Numbered from the stretch's first letter, positions 44,745 to 53,202 are shown. The stretch: 64,000 bases of DNA from Microseira sp041929235 (GCF_041929235.1 NZ_JBHFNP010000170.1:62001-126000); one strand, 5' to 3'. Notes: generated by a model not told the origin, from the letters alone. Translations and numbers: made by a program.

Positions 44745-45313
44745 CCAGTGTCAGCGTGTGGATACATGGACCCCTCAACAGGGTTGAGTAGGACTCAATG
44801 TCCCCGCAACAGGCTTTTTCGGGAGGCTTTTGATATAGTCTTGAATCACTTCTGCAGACGAAATACCCTGTTGTTGAGCGTAACTTTCCAGTTTGTCTCG
44901 TTCCTGCGGGGTCAGTCGGATGGGAAAAACTAGAGTTCAGGCCATAATTGTATTCGGAATGTAATACGATTATGGGATCAACAATAGTTGCACAGGATTC
45001 GTTTCCGGGCTTGTGTGTGTGAAAGTTAGGCTTATACGCCATAACATCCACCGTTTTGGGGCAGCGCTTGGTCACCAGAAATAGCATTGCGGGTGGTGTC
45101 AAAGACACCTATTGCCAGGAAAAATCGATACTTTGTACCCAGGGACTCTGGGGAATGAAAACGCCTATGCAGTCGGTCTGTCGGGGTCATAAATAGGTAA
45201 CTCTTTCTGGCTAGATCAGAGGCGAAACACCTGCAAGGGAAGAAACTAGGAATATCCAATCGCGAGGTTGGAAGCCTACAGTCCCCTATCGGGTGAGTGT
45301 AGGAGGATGTCAC
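44745..45313. mobile_element. IS605-type remnant with tnpB deleted
   Basis: One end carries a hairpin, CTCAACAGGGTTGAG (44774-44788), in the tail of a divergent RHH-type gene. The other end has GCGAGGTTGGAAGCCTACAG, CCTATCGGGTGAGTGTAGGA and GATGTCAC (about 45260-45312), a right-end/omega-RNA-like sequence known from cyanobacterial IS605 elements. Only about 315 bases lie between them, without any tnpB motif, so the nuclease gene has been deleted. It might still be moved in trans. Confidence 0.65.
44775..44945 (-). pseudogene. Ribbon-helix-helix gene of the IS remnant, stop at codon 3
   Basis: The frame starts ATG GCC TGA and then remains open: TLVFPIRLTPQERDKLESYA, QQQGISSAEVIQDYIKSLPK, KPVAGTLSPTQPC. 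The strand-helix-helix pattern matches the RHH genes of the two complete elements. MAxTLVFPIRL suggests CGA changed to TGA at 44937-44939. No good alternative start codon lies between the TGA and the strand, so the protein is probably not made. Confidence 0.6.
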
Positions 45314-45620
45314 CTGCTGTCAAAATATGTTACGATGTTTGGCACTCATTTTAGGTGAGGGCAAAAAGTTAGCCCCAACTCAATGTCAGAATCCCGCGTA
45401 TAGAATTCGGGAGCTTGACTCAATACCATAACAGGCATGTGGGGAATGGGAAAGTGCTATTAGGGGTCGATTTCCCAGTAATAATTACCCCGTTGCCCTG
45501 TGTCATTTTTTTTGCGCAAATTTTTGTATAATTAGAATTCCTTGCTACTGGCTAACCGGGTGAGAGCAGCTTCCCACTCAGGTTCTAGCAGTGGCCTTGT
45601 CCATAAGGAGAAGACATCCC
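45314..45620 (+). promoter_or_regulatory. rpsF leader region
   Basis: Between the IS remnant and rpsF no gene is seen. A TATAAT at 45527-45532 in the context TTTGTATAAT is a plausible -10 box for rpsF, giving a leader of about 80 bases that ends with AAGGAG near 45606. No clear -35 box is present. Whether the leader binds S6 (or S6:S18) for autoregulation cannot be told from the sequence by eye. Confidence 0.4.
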
Positions 45621-45950
45621 ATGCAAAACTACGAAACTATGTATATTTTGCGTCCCGACCTGGGAGAAGAACAGGTCGAGCTAGCGATCGCAAAATATCA
45701 AAACATCCTGCGGGAGAATGGCAGCGAGGGAATCGAAATCCAGCATCGCGGTAAGCGCCGTCTCGCCTACGAGATTAAAAAGCAGCGCGACGGCATCTAT
45801 ATCCAAATGAACTATAAAGCCAAAGGCAACGCGATCGCTGTCTTAGAACGCGCTATGCGCCTTTCTGAAGAAGTGATTCGCTATCTCACCATCAAACCGG
45901 AAGCAGTGACTGAGGATACAGCCAAAGAACCCGCTGAAGTAGAAGCATAG
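45621..45950 (+). CDS. rpsF: 30S ribosomal protein S6
   Basis: 109 residues. The start at 45621 (MQNYETMYILRPDLGEEQVE) follows AAGGAG by 10 bases; an upstream ATG at 45591 is not used by homologues. The S6 fold is clear, with RGKRRLAYEIKKQRDGIYIQ and LSEEVIRYLTIKPEAV. The acidic tail (EDTAKEPAEVEA) is normal in cyanobacteria. S6 pairs with S18 on the 30S platform. rpsR is not adjacent. Confidence 0.96.
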   Translation: MQNYETMYILRPDLGEEQVELAIAKYQNILRENGSEGIEIQHRGKRRLAYEIKKQRDGIYIQMNYKAKGNAIAVLERAMRLSEEVIRYLTIKPEAVTEDTAKEPAEVEA

Positions 45951-46125
45951 CGACTCTGAGTGCAAGGTAATTGGTAATGGGTAATGGGTAATTGGTCATC
46001 AGCTGACCCATGACCTATTACCCATGACCCAATTGGATAACCATGATAAGATGGGCGCGAATGCCAGAAACAGTAAATTGGCAAGGCACGCCCATTGTTG
46101 GCAATATCGTCGATGAGGAGCGATC

Positions 46126-46686
46126 GTGATCCAAACTGACACCCCAATCCTAAATAACCTGCAAACCGAAGTCTCTCACCTCCGGGAAGAGTTACAACTG
46201 CGCGACCAACTGGTACAACAGCTGTCTCAAGAACTCTTCCGCCTGGTTAAAGGCAATACCGGATTTTTACCTTCTCCGGAAATTGCCGAACGCAATCAAG
46301 CTCAAACGCTGGCGCTGCGGGAACAACTGCAAGGCGTCGAACAGCAAGTTACGTTCTATCAAGAACAACTTGCCGAAAGGGATGCGGAAATTTATCAACT
46401 GCGCCAGTCGGTGCAAGAATTGAGCGATCGCACCCGGATGCTGGAACAGGTGATCCAAGAACTGCCTCAGATTTATCGCCAAAAATTCGCCGAACGCTTA
46501 GCACCTGTCAAAGAAAAAGTGGCGCAGCTGCAACGGGAAAACCGCCAACTCCGCGCCGAACTGCAAAGCGTCACCTACCGTTTGGCTGTGAAAAACCGCC
46601 GCACGGGTGGACACCTCGATCTGCCTAGCTTCGAACGCCTGGGTGGCGGCGGTCAAATTAGTCTTCCCAGCTTCCGACATGTCTGA
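46126..46686 (+). CDS. Coiled-coil protein
   Basis: 186 residues with a GTG start. Almost the whole protein is heptad-rich coiled coil (LQTEVSHLREELQLRDQLVQ, then LREQLQGVEQQVTFYQEQLA, and KEKVAQLQRENRQLRAELQS). The ending has two similar short motifs, LDLPSFERL and ISLPSFRHV, which could be binding tags. It overlaps the next gene by 8 bases, so the pair is translated together. I recall this as a conserved cyanobacterial gene of unknown function. Confidence 0.7.
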   Translation: MIQTDTPILNNLQTEVSHLREELQLRDQLVQQLSQELFRLVKGNTGFLPSPEIAERNQAQTLALREQLQGVEQQVTFYQEQLAERDAEIYQLRQSVQELSDRTRMLEQVIQELPQIYRQKFAERLAPVKEKVAQLQRENRQLRAELQSVTYRLAVKNRRTGGHLDLPSFERLGGGGQISLPSFRHV

Positions 46687-47371
46687 GGTTTGGATTGTCG
46701 TCGATGGGTTGGTGGATGCTCAAGTGGCGTCCACTTCCACGACCGATCAAATGGTTCAAGCTCTATTGCAGGCGATAAATCCCGTCACGCCAGTAAATGT
46801 GCAAGTTGTGGCAGCAAGTTCTCTCCCTCAAGCTGGAATTGCGGTCAGCGATAGCTTGACAAAAACAGAATTTTGTGATAAAGAAAATATCCTGCTATGT
46901 CCTTTAACGCTGAATTTGCCAGATAATCTCCAGTTTCCAGGAAGTGCGGTCTATCAAGCTTGCCGCGATGTGACAAAATTGCGCCATCAGATGCAACAAT
47001 TGGGATACGCAACGGGTGAGGGTAGCTTTTGGTTGCCAATTGTACTGACGGCGAAAGCGCCTTTGTACGCAGAAGTAATAGGTTTAAAAGACAACAAATA
47101 TTATCAGCCGATACATGTCTCGGATGAAGCGAAGCAGGTGCTTTACCAAATGGGATGGCGACTGCTGCGCTCGCTCAACGCACCACCGGCGACTTACTTA
47201 GTGCAATTTGGGTTTGAAGGTAAAGATATATACTTCGATAAATTGTTGCCGTTTCCGGGGGAAGCAGCAATCGCAAGTATCGGCATCCAATCGCCCGATC
47301 TGTTCGCCTGTCATTGGCACTGCTTAATGGGTCTGCCGCTGTTTGAGCTTACTATACGTGAGGTGGGTTGA
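46679..47371 (+). CDS. Conserved hypothetical protein
   Basis: 230 residues from the ATG at 46679 (MSEVWIVVDGLVDAQVASTS). No membrane segment or known motif is recognised. Conserved-looking stretches include LCPLTLNLPDNLQFPGSAVY, QACRDVTKLRHQMQQLGY and YLVQFGFEGKDIYFDKLLPF. The gene overlaps and follows the coiled-coil gene, so a complex of the two products is plausible. Confidence 0.65.
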   Translation: MSEVWIVVDGLVDAQVASTSTTDQMVQALLQAINPVTPVNVQVVAASSLPQAGIAVSDSLTKTEFCDKENILLCPLTLNLPDNLQFPGSAVYQACRDVTKLRHQMQQLGYATGEGSFWLPIVLTAKAPLYAEVIGLKDNKYYQPIHVSDEAKQVLYQMGWRLLRSLNAPPATYLVQFGFEGKDIYFDKLLPFPGEAAIASIGIQSPDLFACHWHCLMGLPLFELTIREVG

Positions 47372-47376
47372 GAGAC

Positions 47377-47671
47377 AAAACCCAACTCAATTAAAGCTTT
47401 TGTTTGGGCGAAAAATTCGACGATTTCCTCAGTCAAATCAATCGGGGGTAGGGAACAGGAGTAAGTTTTGCCACCAAATCAAAGTTTTTCGGTTGCCGTG
47501 CCCTATACATGGGTTGAGTTGATGGGAAAAACCCAACCAAATTAAGCCTTTTGTTTGGATAAAAAACTCGACGATTTCCTCAATCAAATCAATGGTGGGT
47601 AGGGGCACGGCATCTGTAAGTTTTGTCGCCAAATCAAAGTTTTTCGGTTGCCGTGCCCCTACAATGTTGCG
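47377..47671. repeat. Two direct repeats of about 140 bases, 150 bases apart
   Basis: The unit starts AAAACCCAAC at about 47377 and again at about 47527, and both run through GACGATTTCCTC, AAATCAAATC and CCAAATCAAAGTTTTTCGGT to TGCCGTGCCC. The second copy also carries GTAGGGGCACGGCA, which pairs with the TGCCGTGCCCCTAC at its end, as at 15463-15526. On the minus strand both copies encode LIDL-EEIVEFF-QTK-LI-LGF, suggesting that a duplicated fragment of an old gene is present. With the following 170 bases (containing a GGCAGGCAGGATGCCTACCC repeat) no gene is seen up to 47843. Confidence 0.65.
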
Positions 47672-47843
47672 TTGCACCCAGTTGAAAACCGCTGCAAACC
47701 AATTGCATCTGTCAAGGTAATTGCAGAGCCGAATTAAAATATAAATAGGCTTCTCCAGAAAATAGAGTCTAAGGCAGGCAGGATGCCTACCCCACAAGAG
47801 TTTTTGGAGAGGTTTAATAGACCCAAAGGCTTTAGGAGTTTCT

Positions 47844-48389
47844 ATGTCATCCTTAACGATAAAAGACTTGGAGAAACTACAAGCAGAGCATCCCGATCAT
47901 CGCATGGAGTTAGTTCGCGGGGACATTATCGTTATGAGTCCATCAGGTTATGAGTCAGATGAAGTAGCGTTTGAGTTTGGTCGAGTTCTGGCAAACTGGG
48001 TTAGACCCCAGAAGCTAGGACGGGTAACTGGTTCCAGTGCTGGATTTAGCTTACCAAACTCAGATTTGAGAGCGCCGGATGTCTCGTTTGTTTTAGCAGA
48101 AAGATTGCGTAAAAGTCCCAGTTCTTTTGCCCAATTGGCTCCCGATTTAATGGTAGAAGTTAAATCTCCTAACGAGAGTTTAAAATCTTTGAGGACAAAG
48201 ATTGAAGAATTCCTAGCTTTGGGAACTAGAGTGGGTATTTTGATTAACCCGGAAAAGCGGATTATAGAAATTTATCGTCTTGGTCAGGATGTGGAAATTT
48301 TACAGGATGGTGATATTTTGACAGTGCCAGATTTACTGCCGGGATGGGAAGTTGCGGTTTCGGATTTGTGGTCGCCGGAGTTTGAGTAG
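47844..48389 (+). CDS. Uma2-family protein
   Basis: 181 residues of the Uma2 (DUF820) family, with a PD-(D/E)XK-like fold: DHRMELVRGDIIVMSPSGYE, then SDLRAPDVSFVLAER, APDLMVEVKSPNESLKSLRT and VGILINPEKRIIEIYR. The D and ExK residues of the nuclease-like core are visible. These are very abundant in cyanobacteria, often linked to mobile elements, and their function is not established. Two more members are at 53203 and 60492. Confidence 0.9.
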   Translation: MSSLTIKDLEKLQAEHPDHRMELVRGDIIVMSPSGYESDEVAFEFGRVLANWVRPQKLGRVTGSSAGFSLPNSDLRAPDVSFVLAERLRKSPSSFAQLAPDLMVEVKSPNESLKSLRTKIEEFLALGTRVGILINPEKRIIEIYRLGQDVEILQDGDILTVPDLLPGWEVAVSDLWSPEFE

Positions 48390-48656
48390 ATGCGATCGCG
48401 AAGCAATTGCAGATCCTGCAACAGTTGTCATCGCCCGACGGGGAATAAATTCCCCGTCTAATAGCTAAAGTCGGATAAATCCGACTAAAAAAGACAAGAT
48501 TTTAGTTTACTTAAGTGGACTTTAGCTGTGAGATGCGTGATTTTAATCGTTGGTGGGCTGGGATTGCAGGTGCAAGATCGCAGCGATCGCGGGCTCGCTG
48601 ACATTCTGAATCCTATAGGCTATAATCCCACCACACCACAAACCAGGGGAAGCAGT

Positions 48657-50570
48657 ATGGAACAACTGCACCAGACACAAGACATCATTGCTCAACGGTA
48701 TCGCATCATAGACACCTTGGGGCAAGGTGGAAGCGGGACAACCTACCACGCAGAAGACTTACAAACAGGTCAGCGAGTCGCACTCAAAGCGCTTTCCCTG
48801 CATCGGATGAATGACTGGAAAATGATCGAGTTATTTGAACGGGAAGCCAAAGTTCTAGCTCAACTCAATCATCCTGCGATTCCGCGTTATTTGGAATATT
48901 TCCATGTAGATACGCCCTCTGACCGTTCTTTTTACATTGCTCAACAATTGGCAGAAGGAAAATCCTTAGCCGCACTCGTTCAAGCGGGATGGCACGCTAC
49001 AGAGGCAGAAGTGCGACGCATCGCCGAACAAATATTAGAAATTTTGGTTTATCTGCACCAGCAAACACCACCCGTCATCCACCGAGATATCAAGCCACAA
49101 AATATTATCCTGCGATCCCCCCAACCCCCCGAACCTCGGGGGGCATCAGAACCCCCCTTATTAAGGGGGGCATGGGGGGATCTCTTTCTGGTTGATTTTG
49201 GTGCCGTGCAGGATACCTATTACAGTACCTTTATGCGGGGGCGTACCGTAGTAGGAACGTTTGGTTATATGGCTCCCGAACAATTCCGAGGACAAGCAGT
49301 TCCTGTGACGGATTTGTATGGTTTAGGAGCTACATTATTATTTTTGCTAACGCACCGTTCGCCGGCAGAATTACCGACAGATGGACTGAAGTTAAATTTC
49401 CGTTCCCGCCTGCAAATATCTGAGGATTTTGCTGCCTGGTTAGAGAAGATGCTAGATCCAGATGTAGAAGATAGATTTGCATCGGCTAAAGTAGCTTTGG
49501 CAGTGCTGCGGGGTGAGAAAAAGATTGCTAAAGTTCATAGTACAAGAGGAGAGTGGGGTGCGATCGCTTCCTTGGGAATGGCGACAATTGCAACAATGTT
49601 TGTGCTGAATTCTTACCGATGGGCTATCTTAAACCGCTTGGGATTTGAGCCTACTGGAACAATATGTTATGACGCCAATGAGATCAGGAATTATATCAAC
49701 CAAGGCGGCAATCCTAATAGCCTGAAAGATCCCACGTCGTTGTTGGGGTGTGCGGCAGCATTTAACAACAAAGAGTTAGCTCTCCTGCTGATTGCCAAGG
49801 GTGCTGATGTCAATGCTTTGAATCAATGGAGCCAAACTCCGCTGCACTGGGCAGCACAGAACAACTCGAAGGATGTAGCCCAACTGCTGATTGTCAAGGG
49901 TGCCAATGTCAATGCTAAGGAACAATCGGGCGACACTCCGCTGCACTATGCAGCATTCTACAACTCGAAGGATGTAGCCCAACTGCTGATTGCCAAGGGT
50001 GCCAATGTCAATGCTTTGAATCAAGCGGGCGACACTCCGCTGCACCAGGTAGTATTGTACAACCAGAGGACGGATGCAGCCCTTCTGCTGATTGCCAAGG
50101 GTGCTGATGTCAATGCTTTGAATCAAGCGGGCGACACTCCGCTGCACTGGGCAGCATCGTACAACAAGAAGGATGTAGCCCTTCTGCTGATTGCCAAGGG
50201 TGCTGATGTCAATGCTTTGAATCAATCGGGCGACACTCCGCTGCACTGGGCAGCTAAGGGTGTTGATGTCAATGCCAAGAATCAATCAGGCGAAATTCCG
50301 CTGCCTAGTGCAGTATGGGGCAACGGGAAGGATATCGCCCAACTGCTGATTACCAAGGGTGCTGATGTCAATGCCAAGAATCAATCGGGCGAAACTCCGC
50401 TGCATAGTGCAGCATGGAGCAACAGGACGGATGTAGCCCTTCTGCTGATTGCCAAGGGTGCTGATGTCAATGCTTTGAATCAATCGGGGCAAACTCCGCT
50501 GCACATCCCAGCATGGAACAACTCTAAGGATGTAGCCCTTCTGCTCAAACGTTATGGTGCAAAAGAGTAA
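48657..50570 (+). CDS. Ser/Thr protein kinase with ankyrin repeats
   Basis: 637 residues from the ATG at 48657. The kinase domain spans residues about 15-275: glycine loop LGQGGSGTTY, K44, HRDIKPQN (D144, N149) and DFG (D180). A 22-residue proline-rich insert at 154-175 splits HRD from DFG. A hydrophobic segment (WGAIASLGMATIATMFVLNS) near residue 300 precedes about nine ankyrin repeats of 33 residues with the consensus TPLHWAA...KDVALLLIAKGADVNALNQSGD. The sixth repeat is short by 13 residues. The repeats are nearly identical at DNA level, which suggests recent expansion. It is probably a membrane-linked signalling kinase with an ankyrin protein-binding part. Confidence 0.92.
   Translation: MEQLHQTQDIIAQRYRIIDTLGQGGSGTTYHAEDLQTGQRVALKALSLHRMNDWKMIELFEREAKVLAQLNHPAIPRYLEYFHVDTPSDRSFYIAQQLAEGKSLAALVQAGWHATEAEVRRIAEQILEILVYLHQQTPPVIHRDIKPQNIILRSPQPPEPRGASEPPLLRGAWGDLFLVDFGAVQDTYYSTFMRGRTVVGTFGYMAPEQFRGQAVPVTDLYGLGATLLFLLTHRSPAELPTDGLKLNFRSRLQISEDFAAWLEKMLDPDVEDRFASAKVALAVLRGEKKIAKVHSTRGEWGAIASLGMATIATMFVLNSYRWAILNRLGFEPTGTICYDANEIRNYINQGGNPNSLKDPTSLLGCAAAFNNKELALLLIAKGADVNALNQWSQTPLHWAAQNNSKDVAQLLIVKGANVNAKEQSGDTPLHYAAFYNSKDVAQLLIAKGANVNALNQAGDTPLHQVVLYNQRTDAALLLIAKGADVNALNQAGDTPLHWAASYNKKDVALLLIAKGADVNALNQSGDTPLHWAAKGVDVNAKNQSGEIPLPSAVWGNGKDIAQLLITKGADVNAKNQSGETPLHSAAWSNRTDVALLLIAKGADVNALNQSGQTPLHIPAWNNSKDVALLLKRYGAKE
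49116..49181 (+). repeat. In-frame palindromic repeat inside kinase 1
   Basis: The insert between the HRD and DFG motifs is made of GATCCCCCCAACCCCCC, two 27-base GCATCAGAACCCCCC-type units and CATGGGGGGATC. The ends GATCCCCC and GGGGGATC are inverted copies, and the same palindrome family lies between genes at 24402-24482. The reading frame (SPQPPEPRGASEPPLLRGAW) stays open. Confidence 0.8.
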
Positions 50571-50641
50571 AACACCTGAAGAAATGTATAAACCAACAGG
50601 TAACAATTACAGCCAGCATCACCAATTCGATTAAAGCAATC

Positions 50642-52141
50642 ATGGAACTCCTGCACAAATCGGGCGATATTATTGCCCAAAAATATCGCATCAAAAGTAC
50701 CTTGGGACAGGGTGGCATCGGCATCACTTACCAAGCTATTGACTTACAAAACAATAAACTCGTAGCGATTAAAACCTTGTCTCTGCGGCGAATGACAGAC
50801 TGGAAAGCCCTGGAATTGTTTGAACGAGAAAGTAAAACTCTCTCCCAACTCCATCATCCCGGCATTCCCCATTATCTGGACTATTTCCAGGTAGAAACAG
50901 AAAATGACCGAAGTTTCTACCTCGTGCAAGAATTGGCAGAAGGAACCTCTTTAGCCAACTGGATAGAAAATGGCTGGCGTCCCCAGGAATCTGAAGTTAA
51001 AGATATCGCAATTCAAGTCTTAGAAATTCTCGTTTATCTGCAAACCCTTACTCCTCCTATCATCCACCGGGATATCAAGCCACAAAACATTATCCTGCGA
51101 TCCCCCCAACCCCCCTTAATAAGGGGGGCATCAGAACCGCCCGAACCTCGGGGGGCATCAGAACCGCCCTTACCAAAGGGGGCATCAGAACCCCCCTTAA
51201 TAAGGGGGGCATCAGAACCCCCCTTATTAAGGGGGGCATGGGGGGATCTGTTCCTAGTAGATTTTGGGGCGGTGCAAGATGTTTATCACCAAACCGTCAC
51301 GGGTGGCAGTACGGTAGTGGGAACTTATGGCTATATGGCACCCGAACAATTTCGAGGACAAGCAGTACTCTCGACAGATTTATATGGTTTGGGAACAACA
51401 CTGCTGTTTTTGTTAACCCAGAAATCCCCCGCCGATTTACCCCAGCGCCGCCTAAAAATTAATTTCCGCTCTCATCTTCGCGTTTCCAAAAAGTTTGCCA
51501 ACTGGTTAGATCAGATGATTGAACCAGAGATAGAAAACCGCTTTGATTCTGCCCAAGAAGCCTTAGCTGTATTACAAAACGAACGGGAAATTGCTAAATT
51601 CAAATCGCTAAACCCTCGCAAACCGAAGCATAGCCCGCTCGTTTTAACTCGAACAGAGTCGCGGTTACTCATAGAAATTCCTCCCGTAGGGTTACGCACG
51701 AATCAGAGTCAACTGTTTACTCTATTATCCCTAATTTGGAATGGAATCTCAGGTTTAATACTCTGGATTATCAGAGAATTTCACAAGGCAGGTGCGATTA
51801 ATTTAGAGAATCCCTTGGCTTGGATTTTCCTCGTCATCTTTTGGTCAATTGGCATATTGCTGTTGCGCGATTCTCTACGGGGTTCATTGTGTCACATTAA
51901 GTTGGAGATGAACCCAGAAAATTTACGAATTCAGCAGAGTTCACCGATTTGGTTATTCAAGGAAGTAAAAGAATACCGTTCCGATATTAAGCAGCTAACA
52001 GTAAAAACAGGTTGGTTCAATCAGATTACAATGTGCCGGGGGAAAGTTCCATATTATCGCTTTGGCTTATTTTTGACCCAGGCAGAAAAAAAGTGGCTGG
52101 TGTGGGAGATGAGGAGTTTTTTGGATAAACTGCGCTCTTAG
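50642..52141 (+). CDS. Ser/Thr protein kinase with expanded catalytic-loop insert
   Basis: 499 residues, paralogous to the kinase at 48657 (start MELLHKSGDIIAQKYRIKST). LGQGGIGITY, K44, HRDIKPQN (D144, N149) and DFG (D207) are intact. Between HRD and DFG lies a 48-residue insert of five PPxxxGA units, 27 residues longer than in the neighbour. After the kinase domain, two hydrophobic segments (at about residues 360-420) and a basic C-terminal domain follow (LEMNPENLRIQQSSPIWLFK). It is therefore probably membrane-bound. The start lies 71 bases after the first kinase, so cotranscription is possible. Confidence 0.9.
   Translation: MELLHKSGDIIAQKYRIKSTLGQGGIGITYQAIDLQNNKLVAIKTLSLRRMTDWKALELFERESKTLSQLHHPGIPHYLDYFQVETENDRSFYLVQELAEGTSLANWIENGWRPQESEVKDIAIQVLEILVYLQTLTPPIIHRDIKPQNIILRSPQPPLIRGASEPPEPRGASEPPLPKGASEPPLIRGASEPPLLRGAWGDLFLVDFGAVQDVYHQTVTGGSTVVGTYGYMAPEQFRGQAVLSTDLYGLGTTLLFLLTQKSPADLPQRRLKINFRSHLRVSKKFANWLDQMIEPEIENRFDSAQEALAVLQNEREIAKFKSLNPRKPKHSPLVLTRTESRLLIEIPPVGLRTNQSQLFTLLSLIWNGISGLILWIIREFHKAGAINLENPLAWIFLVIFWSIGILLLRDSLRGSLCHIKLEMNPENLRIQQSSPIWLFKEVKEYRSDIKQLTVKTGWFNQITMCRGKVPYYRFGLFLTQAEKKWLVWEMRSFLDKLRS
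51101..51244 (+). repeat. Expanded palindromic repeat array inside kinase 2
   Basis: Five 27-base units of the CCCCCCTTAATAAGGGGGG-CATCAGAA type lie in tandem, flanked by GATCCCCCCAA and CATGGGGGGATC. They encode PPLIRGA, PPEPRGA, PPLPKGA, PPLIRGA and PPLLRGA joined by SE. Kinase 1 has two units at the same place, so the array has grown (or shrunk) by three whole units without breaking the frame. Confidence 0.85.
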
Positions 52142-52153
52142 CTGATTTGAATA

Positions 52154-52558
52154 TTGAATAGCGGAATTGATGCCACTATCACCGTCCCCGGAACTATCGG
52201 TTCAAAGCGTTTACCTCGATTTGATATACAGCTTAAATCTACCTCACAAAACATCCTGCAAGAACAATCCCTCAAATACAGACTCACCGCTAAAAACTAC
52301 GAAGAACTAAGCTGCGATGACCCTTTTGTACCCCAACTCTTAGTGGTTGTCTTAGTCCCAGAGAACATCGCAGAATGGTTGTCTCAGTCTGAAGAATCCC
52401 TCTGTCTGAGACGCTGCGGTTATTGGCTATCTTTGCGAGGACAACCCCGACTCACGAATCAAAACACCATCACCGTTGAAATTCCACGCCAAAATATATT
52501 TAATGTAGAAGCTCTACAAAGGATTATGCAACGAATTGCAGCAGGAGAATCCCTATGA
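52154..52558 (+). CDS. DUF4365-type protein, possibly N-terminally truncated
   Basis: 134 residues with a TTG start. GIDATITVPGTIGSKRLPRF, DIQLKSTSQN is the DUF4365 core (D and QxK of a PD-(D/E)XK-like fold). Normally 25-40 residues with a conserved E-x-NW-type helix precede GID; here the frame opens only three codons before it, just after the kinase stop. Either the start has been lost or it is a short form. It overlaps the next gene by ATGA. Confidence 0.65.
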   Translation: MNSGIDATITVPGTIGSKRLPRFDIQLKSTSQNILQEQSLKYRLTAKNYEELSCDDPFVPQLLVVVLVPENIAEWLSQSEESLCLRRCGYWLSLRGQPRLTNQNTITVEIPRQNIFNVEALQRIMQRIAAGESL

Positions 52559-53097
52559 AAGCCATAGTCCAAGATCCAGATTTGCTGAAAGAAATAGAAC
52601 CGTTACGAGTTGCAGATTACTTGCAAACCCATAACTGGCATCAGCAAGAAAAAATAGCTGACAAAGCCTCGATTTGGACTCAGACTAACTCTCTAGGACA
52701 AGAATTTGAAATATTACTGCCTTTAAAACCAGAGATCTTAGACTTTCCCCGTCGGATGGGCGAAGTCTTAGAAACATTGGCGCTGGCTGAAAATCGCTCT
52801 CAAATTGATATCTTGAGCGAACTGATAACCCAAGCAAAAAATATTACAATTCAGGGAGTTGTGATTCAAATTGACCCGCCTATTGCCGAAAAATTAAGCG
52901 GAAAAATTACACTGCTAGGTGCGATCGCAGACAAATTACGTAAAATTCAAGTTGAACTAACAGAGCGTGACTATATCCTAGCGATTAAAGCTTATCAAGA
53001 ACGATTACCAATAGTTTTTACGGGCGATCTTTTCCAAGAAAAGAATTATTTTTTGCTAAAAAATATTGCAAAATTTACTCTAATTGAAGTGGAGTAA
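52555..53097 (+). CDS. Hypothetical protein paired with DUF4365
   Basis: 180 residues. Recognisable stretches are LRVADYLQTHNWHQQEKIAD, FEILLPLKPEILDFPRRMGE and the C-terminal VELTERDYILAIKAYQERLP, IVFTGDLFQEKNYFLL. I recall the same pair (DUF4365-like gene then this type) in other cyanobacteria, without known function. The ATGA overlap indicates translational coupling. A defence or nuclease-related role is possible because DUF4365 has a nuclease-like fold, but this is speculation. Confidence 0.6.
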   Translation: MKAIVQDPDLLKEIEPLRVADYLQTHNWHQQEKIADKASIWTQTNSLGQEFEILLPLKPEILDFPRRMGEVLETLALAENRSQIDILSELITQAKNITIQGVVIQIDPPIAEKLSGKITLLGAIADKLRKIQVELTERDYILAIKAYQERLPIVFTGDLFQEKNYFLLKNIAKFTLIEVE

Positions 53098-53202
53098 TCA
53101 GAGCTTACGCTCATATTCCGGGTTTCTGGGAAAATCGTTGATGGCAACCAAAGATCTACGCAGAAACTCGGTTTCTATAATCGTCGTGGGTAATTCCTAT
53201 TT

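Noticed and set aside
44623..45108. 161-codon minus-strand frame across the IS605-type remnant
   Set aside because: It crosses the element end and the RHH frame, and no coding pattern is seen.
49776..50606. Long minus-strand open frames (169 and 106 codons) opposite the ankyrin repeats
   Set aside because: They are antisense to near-identical ankyrin repeats and simply repeat the same motif (CPVQRSVARLIQSIDISTLG); an artefact of the repeat composition.
51101..51244. Regular 27-base repeats in kinase 2 considered as a CRISPR array
   Set aside because: There are no unique spacers and no cas genes; the units are contiguous and translated in frame.
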